The notes under the pieces: generated by a model
Database searches by the model: none
Seen by the model: only the letters and a program-made list of their open reading frames with translations
Told to the model about the DNA's origin: nothing
Program-made: the position numbers and the translations under genes
Source: Streptomyces collinus
GTDB taxonomy: Bacteria > Actinomycetota > Actinomycetes > Streptomycetales > Streptomycetaceae
Assembly (NCBI RefSeq): GCF_031348265.1
Contig: NZ_CP133771.1
Span: forward strand, 4,092,001-4,156,000
DNA: 64,000 nt
Reading direction: 5' to 3'
Shown here: positions 15,126 through 22,938 of the stretch, in pieces
Position numbering within the stretch: the first letter of the stretch is position 1
Layout: every line of letters starts with the position of its first letter

Positions 15126-16148
15126 ATGACCGAGAGCTTCCACCGCAGTGGCGAGTACGAGAACCCTTACGAGGGTCAGCAGCAGGCCCCGGTGAACCCC
15201 GAGTGGCCGCCCCCGCCGGCGTACGCCCCGGCACATGCTCCGCATTCGAAGAAGCGCGGCCGTGGCCCGTTCGCCCTGATCGCCGCCGTGGCGATCGTCG
15301 CGGCGGCGATAGGCGGCGGCACCGCCTACGGCATCCAGGAACTGACCGGCAACGACACCGTCGCCTCCAGCTCCACCAGCACCACCGTGGTGCCCTCCAG
15401 CCAGAAGGGCACGGTCGCCGGGGTCGCGAAGGCGGTCAGCCCGAGCATCGTCGAGATCAGCGCCGACTCCAACGCCGGGTCCTCCACCGGCTCCGGCGTG
15501 ATCATCACGAGCAGCGGCGAGATCGTCACCAACAACCACGTCGTCGCCGGCGCCTCGCAGATCAAGGCGACCACCAGCGACGGCAAGTCGTACACCGCGA
15601 AGGTCGTCGGCACCGACAGCAAGAAGGACCTGGCGCTGATCAAGCTGGAGAACGCCTCCGGCCTGAAGACGGCCACGCTCGGCGACTCGGCCGGGATCCA
15701 GGTCGGCGACCAGGTCGTGGCGATCGGCTCCCCCGAGGGGCTGTCCGGCACCGTCACCAGCGGCATCATCTCGGCCCTCGACCGTGACGTCACCGTCCCG
15801 ACCGAGGAGGGCCAGGACCAGGGCCAGCAGCAGTGGGGGCAGGGCCAGGAGCAGGACGGCGACCAGTGGCCGTTCGAGTTCGGCGGGCGCCAGTTCAACG
15901 GCGACACCGGGTCCGACACGACCACGTACAAGGCGCTCCAGACCGACGCGTCCCTCAACCCGGGCAACTCCGGCGGCGCGCTGATCGACATGAACGGCAA
16001 CATCATCGGGATCAACTCCGCGATGTACTCGCCGGCCGGCCAGGCCTCCTCGTCCTCCGACGCGGGCAGCGTCGGCCTGGGCTTCGCCATCCCGATCAAC
16101 ACCGTCAAGGCCGACCTGGCGAAGCTGCGGGCGGGTTCGACCGACTGA
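15126..16148 (+). CDS. HtrA/DegP-like membrane-anchored serine protease without PDZ
   Basis: A 340-aa trypsin-fold protease. A disordered Pro-rich cytoplasmic tail (1-45) precedes a transmembrane helix (48-68). The catalytic triad is His138 (NNHVV), Asp168 (KKDLALIK) and Ser282 (NPGNSGGAL), so the catalytic domain sits outside the membrane. The protein stops right after the protease domain and has no PDZ domain, unlike DegP. An acidic, Gln-rich insert (about 224-250, GQDQGQQQWGQGQEQDGDQW) interrupts the domain before the Ser. It is probably envelope quality control; the two-component pair that follows (296 bp away) is a plausible regulator (inference). Confidence 0.9.
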   Translation: MTESFHRSGEYENPYEGQQQAPVNPEWPPPPAYAPAHAPHSKKRGRGPFALIAAVAIVAAAIGGGTAYGIQELTGNDTVASSSTSTTVVPSSQKGTVAGVAKAVSPSIVEISADSNAGSSTGSGVIITSSGEIVTNNHVVAGASQIKATTSDGKSYTAKVVGTDSKKDLALIKLENASGLKTATLGDSAGIQVGDQVVAIGSPEGLSGTVTSGIISALDRDVTVPTEEGQDQGQQQWGQGQEQDGDQWPFEFGGRQFNGDTGSDTTTYKALQTDASLNPGNSGGALIDMNGNIIGINSAMYSPAGQASSSSDAGSVGLGFAIPINTVKADLAKLRAGSTD

Positions 16149-16179
16149 GTCCGAGCACCTGACAGTGAGGAGTACGGCG

Positions 16180-16356
16180 ATGATCCAGCAGACGGTGCAC
16201 ACGGAGCCGGGCGCGGACCCCGCGGACGTGGGTCTGGCCCTGGCGGTGGCGTACGCCCTGCACGCGCCCGCCGGCCGGGCACCGGAGGTGCCGGGCAAGG
16301 CACCCCGGCGCGGCGGCCGGACCGCGACGGCCCGACGCCGCGCGGTACGGGGCTGA
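16180..16356 (+). CDS. Small hypothetical protein, 58 aa
   Basis: A short gene with GAGGAG 7 nt before its ATG. The product opens MIQQTVHTEPGADPADVGLA, has an Ala-rich short helix (ALAVAYALHAPAG) and ends in a strongly basic tail (RRGGRTATARRRAVRG). It lies between the protease and the response regulator on the same strand. No family recognised; the ribosome site is the main reason to keep it. Confidence 0.5.
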   Translation: MIQQTVHTEPGADPADVGLALAVAYALHAPAGRAPEVPGKAPRRGGRTATARRRAVRG

Positions 16357-16443
16357 CGCTCCTCCCGGCACCGCCCGCCCCCGTGCGACGCTGAGACCGT
16401 CAGAGCACCCCCGTCCCCCTTCACACCCGAGGACCTCCGACCC

Positions 16444-17181
16444 ATGAGCCCCGCAGACGGCGACCGTGACCCGCAGCGCATCCTGATCGTCGACGACGAG
16501 CCGGCCGTACGCGAAGCCCTTCAGCGCAGCCTCGCGTTCGAGGGGTACGGCACCGAGGTCGCCGTCGACGGCGCGGACGCCCTGGAGAAGGCGGCGGCCT
16601 ACCGGCCCGACCTGGTCGTCCTCGACATCCAGATGCCGCGCATGGACGGTCTGACGGCGGCGCGCCGCATCCGCGCCACCGGCGACACCACACCGATCCT
16701 GATGCTCACGGCCCGCGACACGGTCGGCGACCGGGTCACCGGCCTCGACGCGGGCGCCGACGACTACCTGGTCAAGCCGTTCGAACTCGACGAACTCTTC
16801 GCCCGCATCCGCGCGCTGCTGCGCCGCAGCACCTACGCGGCGGCCGTGGGCGCGACCGCCGCGGCCGACGAGGACGCGCTCACCTTCGCCGACCTGCGCA
16901 TGGACCTCTCGACGCGGGAGGTCACCCGGGGCGGGCGCCAGGTGGAGCTGACCCGGACCGAGTTCACACTCCTGGAGATGTTCATGGCGCACCCGCGCCA
17001 GGTCCTCACCCGGGAGCAGATCCTCAAGGCCGTCTGGGGCTTCGACTTCGAGCCGTCGTCGAACTCCCTCGACGTGTACGTGATGTACCTGCGCCGCAAG
17101 ACCGAGGGGGGCGGCGAGCCGCGCCTCGTCCACACGGTGCGGGGTGTCGGTTACGTGCTGCGGCAGGGCGGCGCGGAGTGA
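16444..17181 (+). CDS. OmpR-family response regulator (MprA-like)
   Basis: A 245-aa response regulator. The receiver domain has the acidic pair D17-D18, phospho-acceptor Asp61 (VVLDIQMPRMDG), the Thr of LMLTARD and the Lys of YLVKPFE. The winged-helix domain (about 150-240) ends VHTVRGVGYVLRQGG. It resembles mycobacterial MprA, which controls envelope stress and HtrA-type proteases; the upstream neighbour here is such a protease. The stop overlaps the kinase start (GTGA), so the two are co-translated. Confidence 0.92.
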   Translation: MSPADGDRDPQRILIVDDEPAVREALQRSLAFEGYGTEVAVDGADALEKAAAYRPDLVVLDIQMPRMDGLTAARRIRATGDTTPILMLTARDTVGDRVTGLDAGADDYLVKPFELDELFARIRALLRRSTYAAAVGATAAADEDALTFADLRMDLSTREVTRGGRQVELTRTEFTLLEMFMAHPRQVLTREQILKAVWGFDFEPSSNSLDVYVMYLRRKTEGGGEPRLVHTVRGVGYVLRQGGAE

Positions 17182-18656
17182 GTTCCCGGACGCACCGGGT
17201 CGTACGGCGTTTCCGCTCCCTGCCGATCCGCTCCCGACTGGCCCTGCTGGTGGCCGCGGCGGTGGCGTTCGCGGTGGCGGCGGTGTCGGTGACGTGCTGG
17301 TTCATCGTGCAGGGGAAGTTGTACGACGAGATCGACAACGACCTGAGGTCCTCGGTGGGGCCGCTGCGTCCGGACGACTTCCAGGACCTCACGAACGACT
17401 GCCGTCAGACGCCTTCCGACGAGCTGGGCATGGGATCGCGGCCCAAGAGCTACGGGCAGTTGGTCCGGGTCGACGGCAAGGTGTGCCTCTTCCCGAGTTC
17501 CACGGCACAGGTGCAGGTCAGCGGCGACGACAAGGCCGTGGCCAAGGACCCCGACCCGAACCAGGGCCACATCCGTGACGGCACCGACAACGACGGCAAC
17601 AAGCTGCGCGTCCTGACGACGGCGGTCGTCATCAAGGACGGGCGCCTGCCCTTGGGCGTCGCCGCCGACTACTCCCTCGTCATCGCCCTGCCGCTCAAGG
17701 GAACGCAGTCCACGCTCAACGAACTGGCGCTGATCCTCCTGCTGGTCTCCGGCGTGGGAGTGCTCGGCGCAGGAGCCGCCGGCCTGGCTGTTGCCCGGGC
17801 CGGGCTGCGGCCCGTCGACAAACTGACCGAGGCCGTCGAGCACGTGGCCCGCACGGAGGATCTGAACGTCCGTATCCCCGTGGAGGACGACAGCGAGGAC
17901 GAGATCGCCCGCCTGTCCCACTCCTTCAACTCCATGACCTCGGCCCTGGCCAGCTCCCGTGACCTCCAGCAGCAACTGATCGCGGACGCCGGCCACGAAC
18001 TGCGCACACCGCTCACCTCTCTCCGCACCAACATCGAACTCCTCACCCGCAGCGAGGAGACGGGCCGCCCCATCCCCGAGGCGGACCGCAAGGCACTGCT
18101 CGCGTCGGTGAAGGCGCAGATGACGGAACTCGCCACGCTCATCGGCGACCTTCAGGAACTGTCCCGCCCGGACCCCGGCCAGCACTCGGAGCGGACACAG
18201 ATCGTGGCCTGGCAGGACACGGTCGAGTCGGCGCTGCGGCGAGCGCGGCTGCGCGGACCGGAACTGACGATCACGGCGGACGTCGAGCCCTGGTTCGTCC
18301 GCGCGGAACCCTCCGCCCTGGAACGGGCGGTGGTCAACATCCTGGACAACGCGGTGAAGTTCAGCCCGGAGGGCGGCCTGATCGAGGTCCGCCTGACCGA
18401 GGGCGTCCTCACGGTCCGCGACCACGGCCCGGGCATCCCCGCCGACGAACTCCCCTACGTCTTCGACCGCTTCTGGCGCTCCCCCGGTGCGCGGGCCCTG
18501 CCGGGCTCGGGCCTGGGCCTGTCGATCGTGGCCCGGACGGTTCAGCAGGCGGGGGGCGAGGTGTCGCTGTCCCGGGCGGACGGGGGCGGCACGGTGGCGA
18601 CGGTACGGCTGCCGGGGGCGGCGGTGCCACCGCCGGAGGACCTGCCCTCAGCCTGA
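17178..18656 (+). CDS. Sensor histidine kinase (MprB-like)
   Basis: A 492-aa membrane kinase with a GTG start overlapping the regulator stop. TM1 is at about 18-42, an extracytoplasmic sensor of roughly 130 residues follows with two Cys, and TM2 is at about 178-203. Then come a HAMP domain (GLRPVDKLTEAVEHVA) and the phospho-acceptor His in AGHELRTPLTSLRTN. The ATPase has an N box (NILDNAVKFSP), a G1 box (VRDHGPGIP) and a G2 box (GSGLGLSIV). All catalytic boxes are intact. It phosphorylates the regulator encoded just upstream; the signal is unknown, envelope stress being the family precedent. Confidence 0.92.
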   Translation: MSSRTHRVVRRFRSLPIRSRLALLVAAAVAFAVAAVSVTCWFIVQGKLYDEIDNDLRSSVGPLRPDDFQDLTNDCRQTPSDELGMGSRPKSYGQLVRVDGKVCLFPSSTAQVQVSGDDKAVAKDPDPNQGHIRDGTDNDGNKLRVLTTAVVIKDGRLPLGVAADYSLVIALPLKGTQSTLNELALILLLVSGVGVLGAGAAGLAVARAGLRPVDKLTEAVEHVARTEDLNVRIPVEDDSEDEIARLSHSFNSMTSALASSRDLQQQLIADAGHELRTPLTSLRTNIELLTRSEETGRPIPEADRKALLASVKAQMTELATLIGDLQELSRPDPGQHSERTQIVAWQDTVESALRRARLRGPELTITADVEPWFVRAEPSALERAVVNILDNAVKFSPEGGLIEVRLTEGVLTVRDHGPGIPADELPYVFDRFWRSPGARALPGSGLGLSIVARTVQQAGGEVSLSRADGGGTVATVRLPGAAVPPPEDLPSA

Positions 18657-18670
18657 GGTCAGGGCCGGGC

Positions 18671-19069
18671 TCACAGGGATCCGAGCATGCCTGGCGAGTC
18701 GATGTCCACGGTCAGGATGCCAGGGGGGTAGTCGCCCTCTCGTCCGGTCAGGATGATCGACATCCCGCCGGTCTCGATGTGCGGTGTAGCAACGTAGAGG
18801 GTGTGGCAGATGTCAGCCCCGCCCCAGCCCTCACGGATCATGGAACCCACTGTTGCCGCCGCTGTCTGATGGAGCGGGTCGACCATGACTCCCGGAAGCG
18901 CGATCACATCGCCGGCAGTCCCCTTCTCCATCGACTCCGCCTGCATCAGACACAGCGCAGGGATGTGCAGCCAGTCCCCAGGCGTGTGAGCGACGTTGTC
19001 GACGAGGCGGTGGAGAGCTTCGCGCCCTTGTGCGAGTGCGACCACCGCACTGGTGTCGAGAATGATCAC
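18671..19069 (-). CDS. PIN-domain toxin (VapC-like)
   Basis: A 132-aa protein with a GTG start overlapping the stop of the antitoxin gene (GTGA). The first acidic residue is in IILDTSAVVALAQG (Asp5), and a second acidic position is in MQAESMEKG. A third, in GGADICHTLYVA, is followed by IVTG-like TGREGDYPPGI. This is the PIN nuclease pattern, an RNase that uses Mg2+ held by three or four acids. As the second gene of a coupled pair it is the likely toxin. The C-terminal half is less typical of VapC, so target and potency are open. Confidence 0.75.
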   Translation of the reverse strand: MIILDTSAVVALAQGREALHRLVDNVAHTPGDWLHIPALCLMQAESMEKGTAGDVIALPGVMVDPLHQTAAATVGSMIREGWGGADICHTLYVATPHIETGGMSIILTGREGDYPPGILTVDIDSPGMLGSL

Positions 19070-19353
19070 GCTGGGTTGCCTCGCAGGGTATGCATCTTCT
19101 CGGCGGCCATCGCGTACACATTTGCCAGGACGTTCGGCCCTTGGTCGAACTCCTCGTCGGTCAATGTGCAGCCCATCCGCTCACGCAGAACCTTTCGTGC
19201 GGCAGCGACGCGTTCCGCGATCTGGTCTGCGGTCAGCTGCTTCGCAGCCAATTGCTCGACGAGCTGCCCCAAAGTCACACCCTGCTCTTTGGCGACCTGC
19301 GCAAGATGATCGCGGGTTTGCCGGGATACTTGGATGGTCGTATGTTCCGCCAT
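19066..19353 (-). CDS. Antitoxin of the PIN pair (RHH/Arc-like N-terminus)
   Basis: A 95-aa protein starting MAEHTTIQVSRQTRDHLAQV. The short beta strand TTIQVS followed by two helices fits a ribbon-helix-helix DNA-binding domain. The acidic, Trp-free C-terminal half (LTDEEFDQGPNVLANVYAMA) is the likely toxin-binding part. It is immediately upstream of, and overlaps, the PIN gene. The leader contains GG(A/G)GCTATGG twice in a row (about 19346-19371), which could be the autoregulatory operator or a duplicated start region. Confidence 0.72.
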   Translation of the reverse strand: MAEHTTIQVSRQTRDHLAQVAKEQGVTLGQLVEQLAAKQLTADQIAERVAAARKVLRERMGCTLTDEEFDQGPNVLANVYAMAAEKMHTLRGNPA

Positions 19354-19557
19354 AGCCCCACCATAGCTCCACCACAACCCCAGGGCAGGCCGTCTGCGCC
19401 CGTTTTCACTGGTCGGGGTGGACAGACCTCCCACCCTTGACGTCTGCGAGGAAGGCCACCCAGGGGCTAGCGCCGAACACGAGTATCGGGCCGTGGGGGA
19501 GCTTGCTGTCGCGGACCCCCTCGTCCGGCCCTACCTCCGCACCCCGGAGGTCCACGT

Positions 19558-19809
19558 ATGCGCCTGCTCCCCTGGACCGGCACCGACGGCAAGGCCTGTT
19601 ACCTGTCCACCGACGACCCCGGCAGCCTGCTCTCGCGGCTCGCCGACGACGTCGAGGCCGCTCAGCTCGCGTCCGCCGAAACCGTGCTCGCCGGTGCCAG
19701 AGCCGTACTGCACGACGACAAGTATCGCTGTCAGTCGCGGCGACGGCACCCGATAAGGCAGGACATACACCCCGCGCACCTGTCGATGTCCTGTCATACC
19801 CATCAGTAG
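19558..19809 (+). pseudogene. Truncated remnant of a small conserved streptomycete protein
   Basis: The first 54 codons (MRLLPWTGTDGKACYL through SAETVLAGARAVLHDD) look like the N-terminus of a family common in Streptomyces regulatory cassettes, where the full protein is about 100-120 aa. After that the frame runs into unrelated Arg/His-rich sequence and a stop, so the gene is cut off. It lies in accessory DNA between the toxin-antitoxin pair and the secreted protein. Family assignment is from memory. Confidence 0.5.
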
Positions 19810-19880
19810 CGCAAACTCCCGCCGCTGTTCTGACATCTTCATCGCCGTCACAGAACGACAAGCAGGAGTGAGCCCCCCAC

Positions 19881-20729
19881 ATGCGTCTCATTCGCACGTC
19901 AACTGTCAGGAAAATCGGCGTAGTTGCCGCCTCCACCGCCCTCGCCGTGACCGGTCTGCTGGCCGGCGCGGGGACCGCCTCGGCCGGGCCCGCCGGGGCG
20001 ACGAACATCCGGGGTGTCGACCCCGGGGACACCGACCGGATGATCGAGCGGCTCTGCGGCCAGGAGACGAGCCTCACGGGCGTGTACGGCGCCCTGAACG
20101 TCGACACCGGTGAGTTCAAGACCCGGGACGAGTACCTGCGGGACGTCTTCGGGCTGTGGAAGCCGGCCGGGCCGTGGGAGCTGTTCCGCGGCTGGTGCGG
20201 ATACGCCGAGGCCTCGACCTGGTCGATCAAGGGCGACACCGTCCGCACGTCCCGCTGGATCGGGAACAAGGGGTCCGCCGACGACAAGGAGACCTTCGTC
20301 AGCAGCTACAGCACCAAGACGTTCGCGAAGAAGAGCGTCGGCGGCAGCATCAGCCTCTCCCTGGCCAAGAGCATCTTCAGCGGAACCGTGGGCGGCAGCG
20401 CCGGCTACGAGTGGGGCTGGGAGAAGGAGTCCAGGTTCGAGACCCGGAGCGAGAAGACCGTTCCGCCGTGCCGGCAGGTCGCCGTGACCTGGACGCCGTA
20501 CCAGCGCGTGGTGCGCGTGAACCCGGTCTTCCACGTCGAGGACTACGAGTGGAACAAGGGCGACGGCGACCGGACCGTGCACAGCTGGCGTGACCGGGGC
20601 TACCAGACCATCTACTCGCACGGGTACTACATCGACGGCATCTCCGACAAGCTTCTCCCGAGCGGTCAGCCCGACGGACGCGAGGACAAGATCGAGGAGA
20701 AGCTCGACCCCGGGTCCTGCACCGGATAG
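19881..20729 (+). CDS. Secreted protein, possible aerolysin-like beta-pore-forming fold
   Basis: A 282-aa protein with a clear signal peptide (residues 1-34, cleavage near ASA-GPAGATN). The middle has a long Ser/Thr/Gly run with alternating polarity (TKTFAKKSVGGSISLSLAKS, then FSGTVGGSAGYEWGWEKES and FETRSEKTV). A PPCRQVAVTWTPYQRVVRVN strand follows. That order, a Ser/Gly-rich amphipathic hairpin and then a VPPG-like turn, is typical of aerolysin/ETX-MTX2 proteins. Four Cys residues could form disulfides. The closest family is not certain; pore formation is a hypothesis. It is flanked by a terminator-like hairpin and the pectinase gene. Confidence 0.55.
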   Translation: MRLIRTSTVRKIGVVAASTALAVTGLLAGAGTASAGPAGATNIRGVDPGDTDRMIERLCGQETSLTGVYGALNVDTGEFKTRDEYLRDVFGLWKPAGPWELFRGWCGYAEASTWSIKGDTVRTSRWIGNKGSADDKETFVSSYSTKTFAKKSVGGSISLSLAKSIFSGTVGGSAGYEWGWEKESRFETRSEKTVPPCRQVAVTWTPYQRVVRVNPVFHVEDYEWNKGDGDRTVHSWRDRGYQTIYSHGYYIDGISDKLLPSGQPDGREDKIEEKLDPGSCTG

Positions 20730-20749
20730 GACGCGTACACCGGCAACCT

Positions 20750-20796
20750 TTCCGTGTGGGGCGGCGACTGATCAGCGGTCATTCCCCCACACGGAA
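20750..20796. terminator. 12-bp inverted repeat between the secreted-protein and pectinase genes
   Basis: TTCCGTGTGGGG (20750-20761) pairs perfectly with CCCCACACGGAA (20785-20796). It ends 11 bp before the pectinase start, so it acts either as terminator of the upstream gene or as a control element in the pectinase leader. Confidence 0.6.
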
Positions 20797-20807
20797 CGGA
20801 TCGCCGT

Positions 20808-22871
20808 ATGAGTGAGCCGCGTAGCAAGGCCCAGCACCGCCGTCGCAGAAGCCGCACCGCCCTGGCGGTCGGGGTCCCCCTGGCCCTGACCGCCGCCGGT
20901 ACCTTCACCTACGGCACCGACCTCGGCCTCCTGGGCGGCAGTGGCCGGCAGGCCTCCGCCGCCGCCCCCGCCTGGGCGGCCGACACCGCCGACGGGTTCG
21001 CCTCCGTCAACTCCCTCGGGCAGAACGGGACGTACGGGGGGCGCGGCGGTCAGGTCGTCACCGTGACGACGCAGGCCGAGCTGGAGAAGTACGCCACCGC
21101 GACCCAGCCGTACGTCATCGTCGTCGCCGGGACCATCGCCATGAACCCGGTCGGCAAAGAGATCAAGGTGCAGTCCGACAAGACCATCGTGGGCCGGGGG
21201 ACCGCCGGGCACATCGTCGGCGGCGGGTTCTTCCTCGGCCAGGGCGTGCACAACGTGATCATCCGGAACCTGACCATCCGGGACGCGTACCAGGGGATCT
21301 GGAACGACAAGGACCATGATTTCGACGCGATCCAGATGGACGGCGCCCATCACGTGTGGATCGACCACAACGATCTGCGGCACATGGCCGACGGGCTCAT
21401 CGACGTCCGCAAGGACTCGACGAACGTCACCGTCTCCTGGAACAGACTGAGCGACAACAACAAGACCTTCGGCATCGGCTGGACCGAGAACGTCAAGACC
21501 GACATCACGATCCACCACAACTGGCTCCGCGAGACCGAGCAGCGCAACCCGTCCACCGACAACGCCGCCCACGCGCACCTCTACAACAACTTCCTGGAGG
21601 ACGCCCCGGGCACCGCCATCAAGTCGGCGTACGGCAACTACTCGCGCGGCGGCACGAAGATGGTCCTGGAGAACTCCCTCTTCCAGGGCGTCAAGAACCC
21701 CGTCATCAAGGACAGCGGCGCCGCCATCGTCCAGCGCGGCAACTCCTTCTCGGGCACCAGCGGTCGCAACGAGAGCGGCGGGAGCGCCTTCGACCCGAAG
21801 ACGTACTACCCGTACAGCCTGGACAAGGCCGCCGACCTCCCGTCGATCCTCAAGGCCGGTGCCGGTCCCCGCGCCTCCATCGGTACGACCGCCGCCTCCA
21901 CCAAGGCCGCGGCCGCCACCACCCTCACCGTCGCCCAGGACGGCAGCGGCCAGTACCGCACCGTGCAGGCCGCCGTGAACGCCGTACCGGCGAACAACCC
22001 CTCGCGCGTCGTGATCGCGGTGAAGCCGGGGACGTACCGGGAACTGGTGAAGGTGCCCTCCAACAAGCCGCACGTCACCATCCAGGGCACCGGCGGCAGC
22101 CGCAAGGACACGACGATCGTCTACAACAACGCCTCGGGCACGCCGAAGCCCGGCGGCGGGACCTACGGCACCGGCGGCAGCGCGACCGTCGCGGTCGAGG
22201 CCGACGACTTCCAGGCGCGCAACCTGACCATCTCCAACGACTTCGACGAGAAGGCCAACCAGTCCCTCGACGGGCACCAGGCCGTCGCCCTGCGGACCGC
22301 CGCCGACAAGGTGTTCCTCGACGGGATCATCGTCAGCGGTGACCAGGACACCCTGCTGCTCGACACCGCGTCGAAGGACCGCCTCGGCCGGGTCTACGTC
22401 AGCAACTCCTACGTGATCGGCAACGTCGACTTCATCTTCGGCCGGGCCACGGCCGTCGTCGACAAGTCCGTCATCACGCTGAAGAAGCGCTGGAACGGCA
22501 CCTCGGCCGGGTACGTCACCGCACCGAGCACCGCTGCGAACCGCAAGGGCATCCTGATCGCCAACTCCACCGTGAACGGCGACGTCTCGGCCGGGAGCTT
22601 CCACCTCGGCCGGCCCTGGCACGCGGGCGGGGACGCGTCCCTCGATCCGCAGACCACCGTCCGCAACACCAACCTCAGTTCCGCGATCAAGTCCACGCCG
22701 TGGACCGACATGAGCGGCTTCTCCTGGAAGGACGACCGGTTCGCCGAGTACGGCAACTACGGCGCCGGTGCGGGCCAGGCGAGCACCAACCGCCCTCACC
22801 TGAGTGACGCGCAGGCCGCGAACCAGGAGGTCGGGGACTGGCTCGCGGGCTGGACGCCTTCGGCGTCCTGA
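20808..22871 (+). CDS. Bifunctional pectate lyase (PL1)-pectinesterase (CE8), secreted
   Basis: A 687-aa secreted fusion enzyme. The signal region has an Arg-rich start (HRRRRSRTALAVGVPLAL) and cleavage near residue 50. Residues about 60-345 are a PL1 pectate lyase (VWIDHNDLRHMADGLIDV with the WIDH motif and Ca-binding Asp residues, and a late HHNWLRET). An Ala/Thr linker leads to a CE8 pectin methylesterase (about 370-685) with catalytic Asp514 in GDQDTLL, Asp541 in GNVDFIFG, and Arg in LGRPWH. The esterase removes methyl groups and so makes polygalacturonate for the lyase. All key residues seen are intact. It suits a plant-litter or plant-associated lifestyle. Confidence 0.92.
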   Translation: MSEPRSKAQHRRRRSRTALAVGVPLALTAAGTFTYGTDLGLLGGSGRQASAAAPAWAADTADGFASVNSLGQNGTYGGRGGQVVTVTTQAELEKYATATQPYVIVVAGTIAMNPVGKEIKVQSDKTIVGRGTAGHIVGGGFFLGQGVHNVIIRNLTIRDAYQGIWNDKDHDFDAIQMDGAHHVWIDHNDLRHMADGLIDVRKDSTNVTVSWNRLSDNNKTFGIGWTENVKTDITIHHNWLRETEQRNPSTDNAAHAHLYNNFLEDAPGTAIKSAYGNYSRGGTKMVLENSLFQGVKNPVIKDSGAAIVQRGNSFSGTSGRNESGGSAFDPKTYYPYSLDKAADLPSILKAGAGPRASIGTTAASTKAAAATTLTVAQDGSGQYRTVQAAVNAVPANNPSRVVIAVKPGTYRELVKVPSNKPHVTIQGTGGSRKDTTIVYNNASGTPKPGGGTYGTGGSATVAVEADDFQARNLTISNDFDEKANQSLDGHQAVALRTAADKVFLDGIIVSGDQDTLLLDTASKDRLGRVYVSNSYVIGNVDFIFGRATAVVDKSVITLKKRWNGTSAGYVTAPSTAANRKGILIANSTVNGDVSAGSFHLGRPWHAGGDASLDPQTTVRNTNLSSAIKSTPWTDMSGFSWKDDRFAEYGNYGAGAGQASTNRPHLSDAQAANQEVGDWLAGWTPSAS

Positions 22872-22877
22872 ACGGCT

Positions 22878-22920
22878 CCCTTCCGGGTCCGGCTGACGAG
22901 CGGCGCCGGACCCGGAAGGG
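22878..22920. terminator. Bidirectional terminator between pectinase and GH5 genes
   Basis: A perfect 15-bp stem (22878-22892 with 22906-22920, CCCTTCCGGGTCCGG) and a 13-nt loop between two convergent genes, 7 bp after one stop and 18 bp before the other. Confidence 0.85.
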
Positions 22921-22938
22921 CCACCACCTTCCGGATGC

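Noticed and set aside
19418..19557. Possible further gene fragment before the truncated gene (frame with EHEYRAVGELAVADPLVRPYL)
   Set aside because: The stretch looks partly coding-like, but no start, ribosome site or family was recognised; it may be more debris of the same cassette.
20772..22799. A 675-codon minus-strand frame over the pectinase
   Set aside because: Antisense shadow. PL1 and CE8 motifs on the plus strand are complete.
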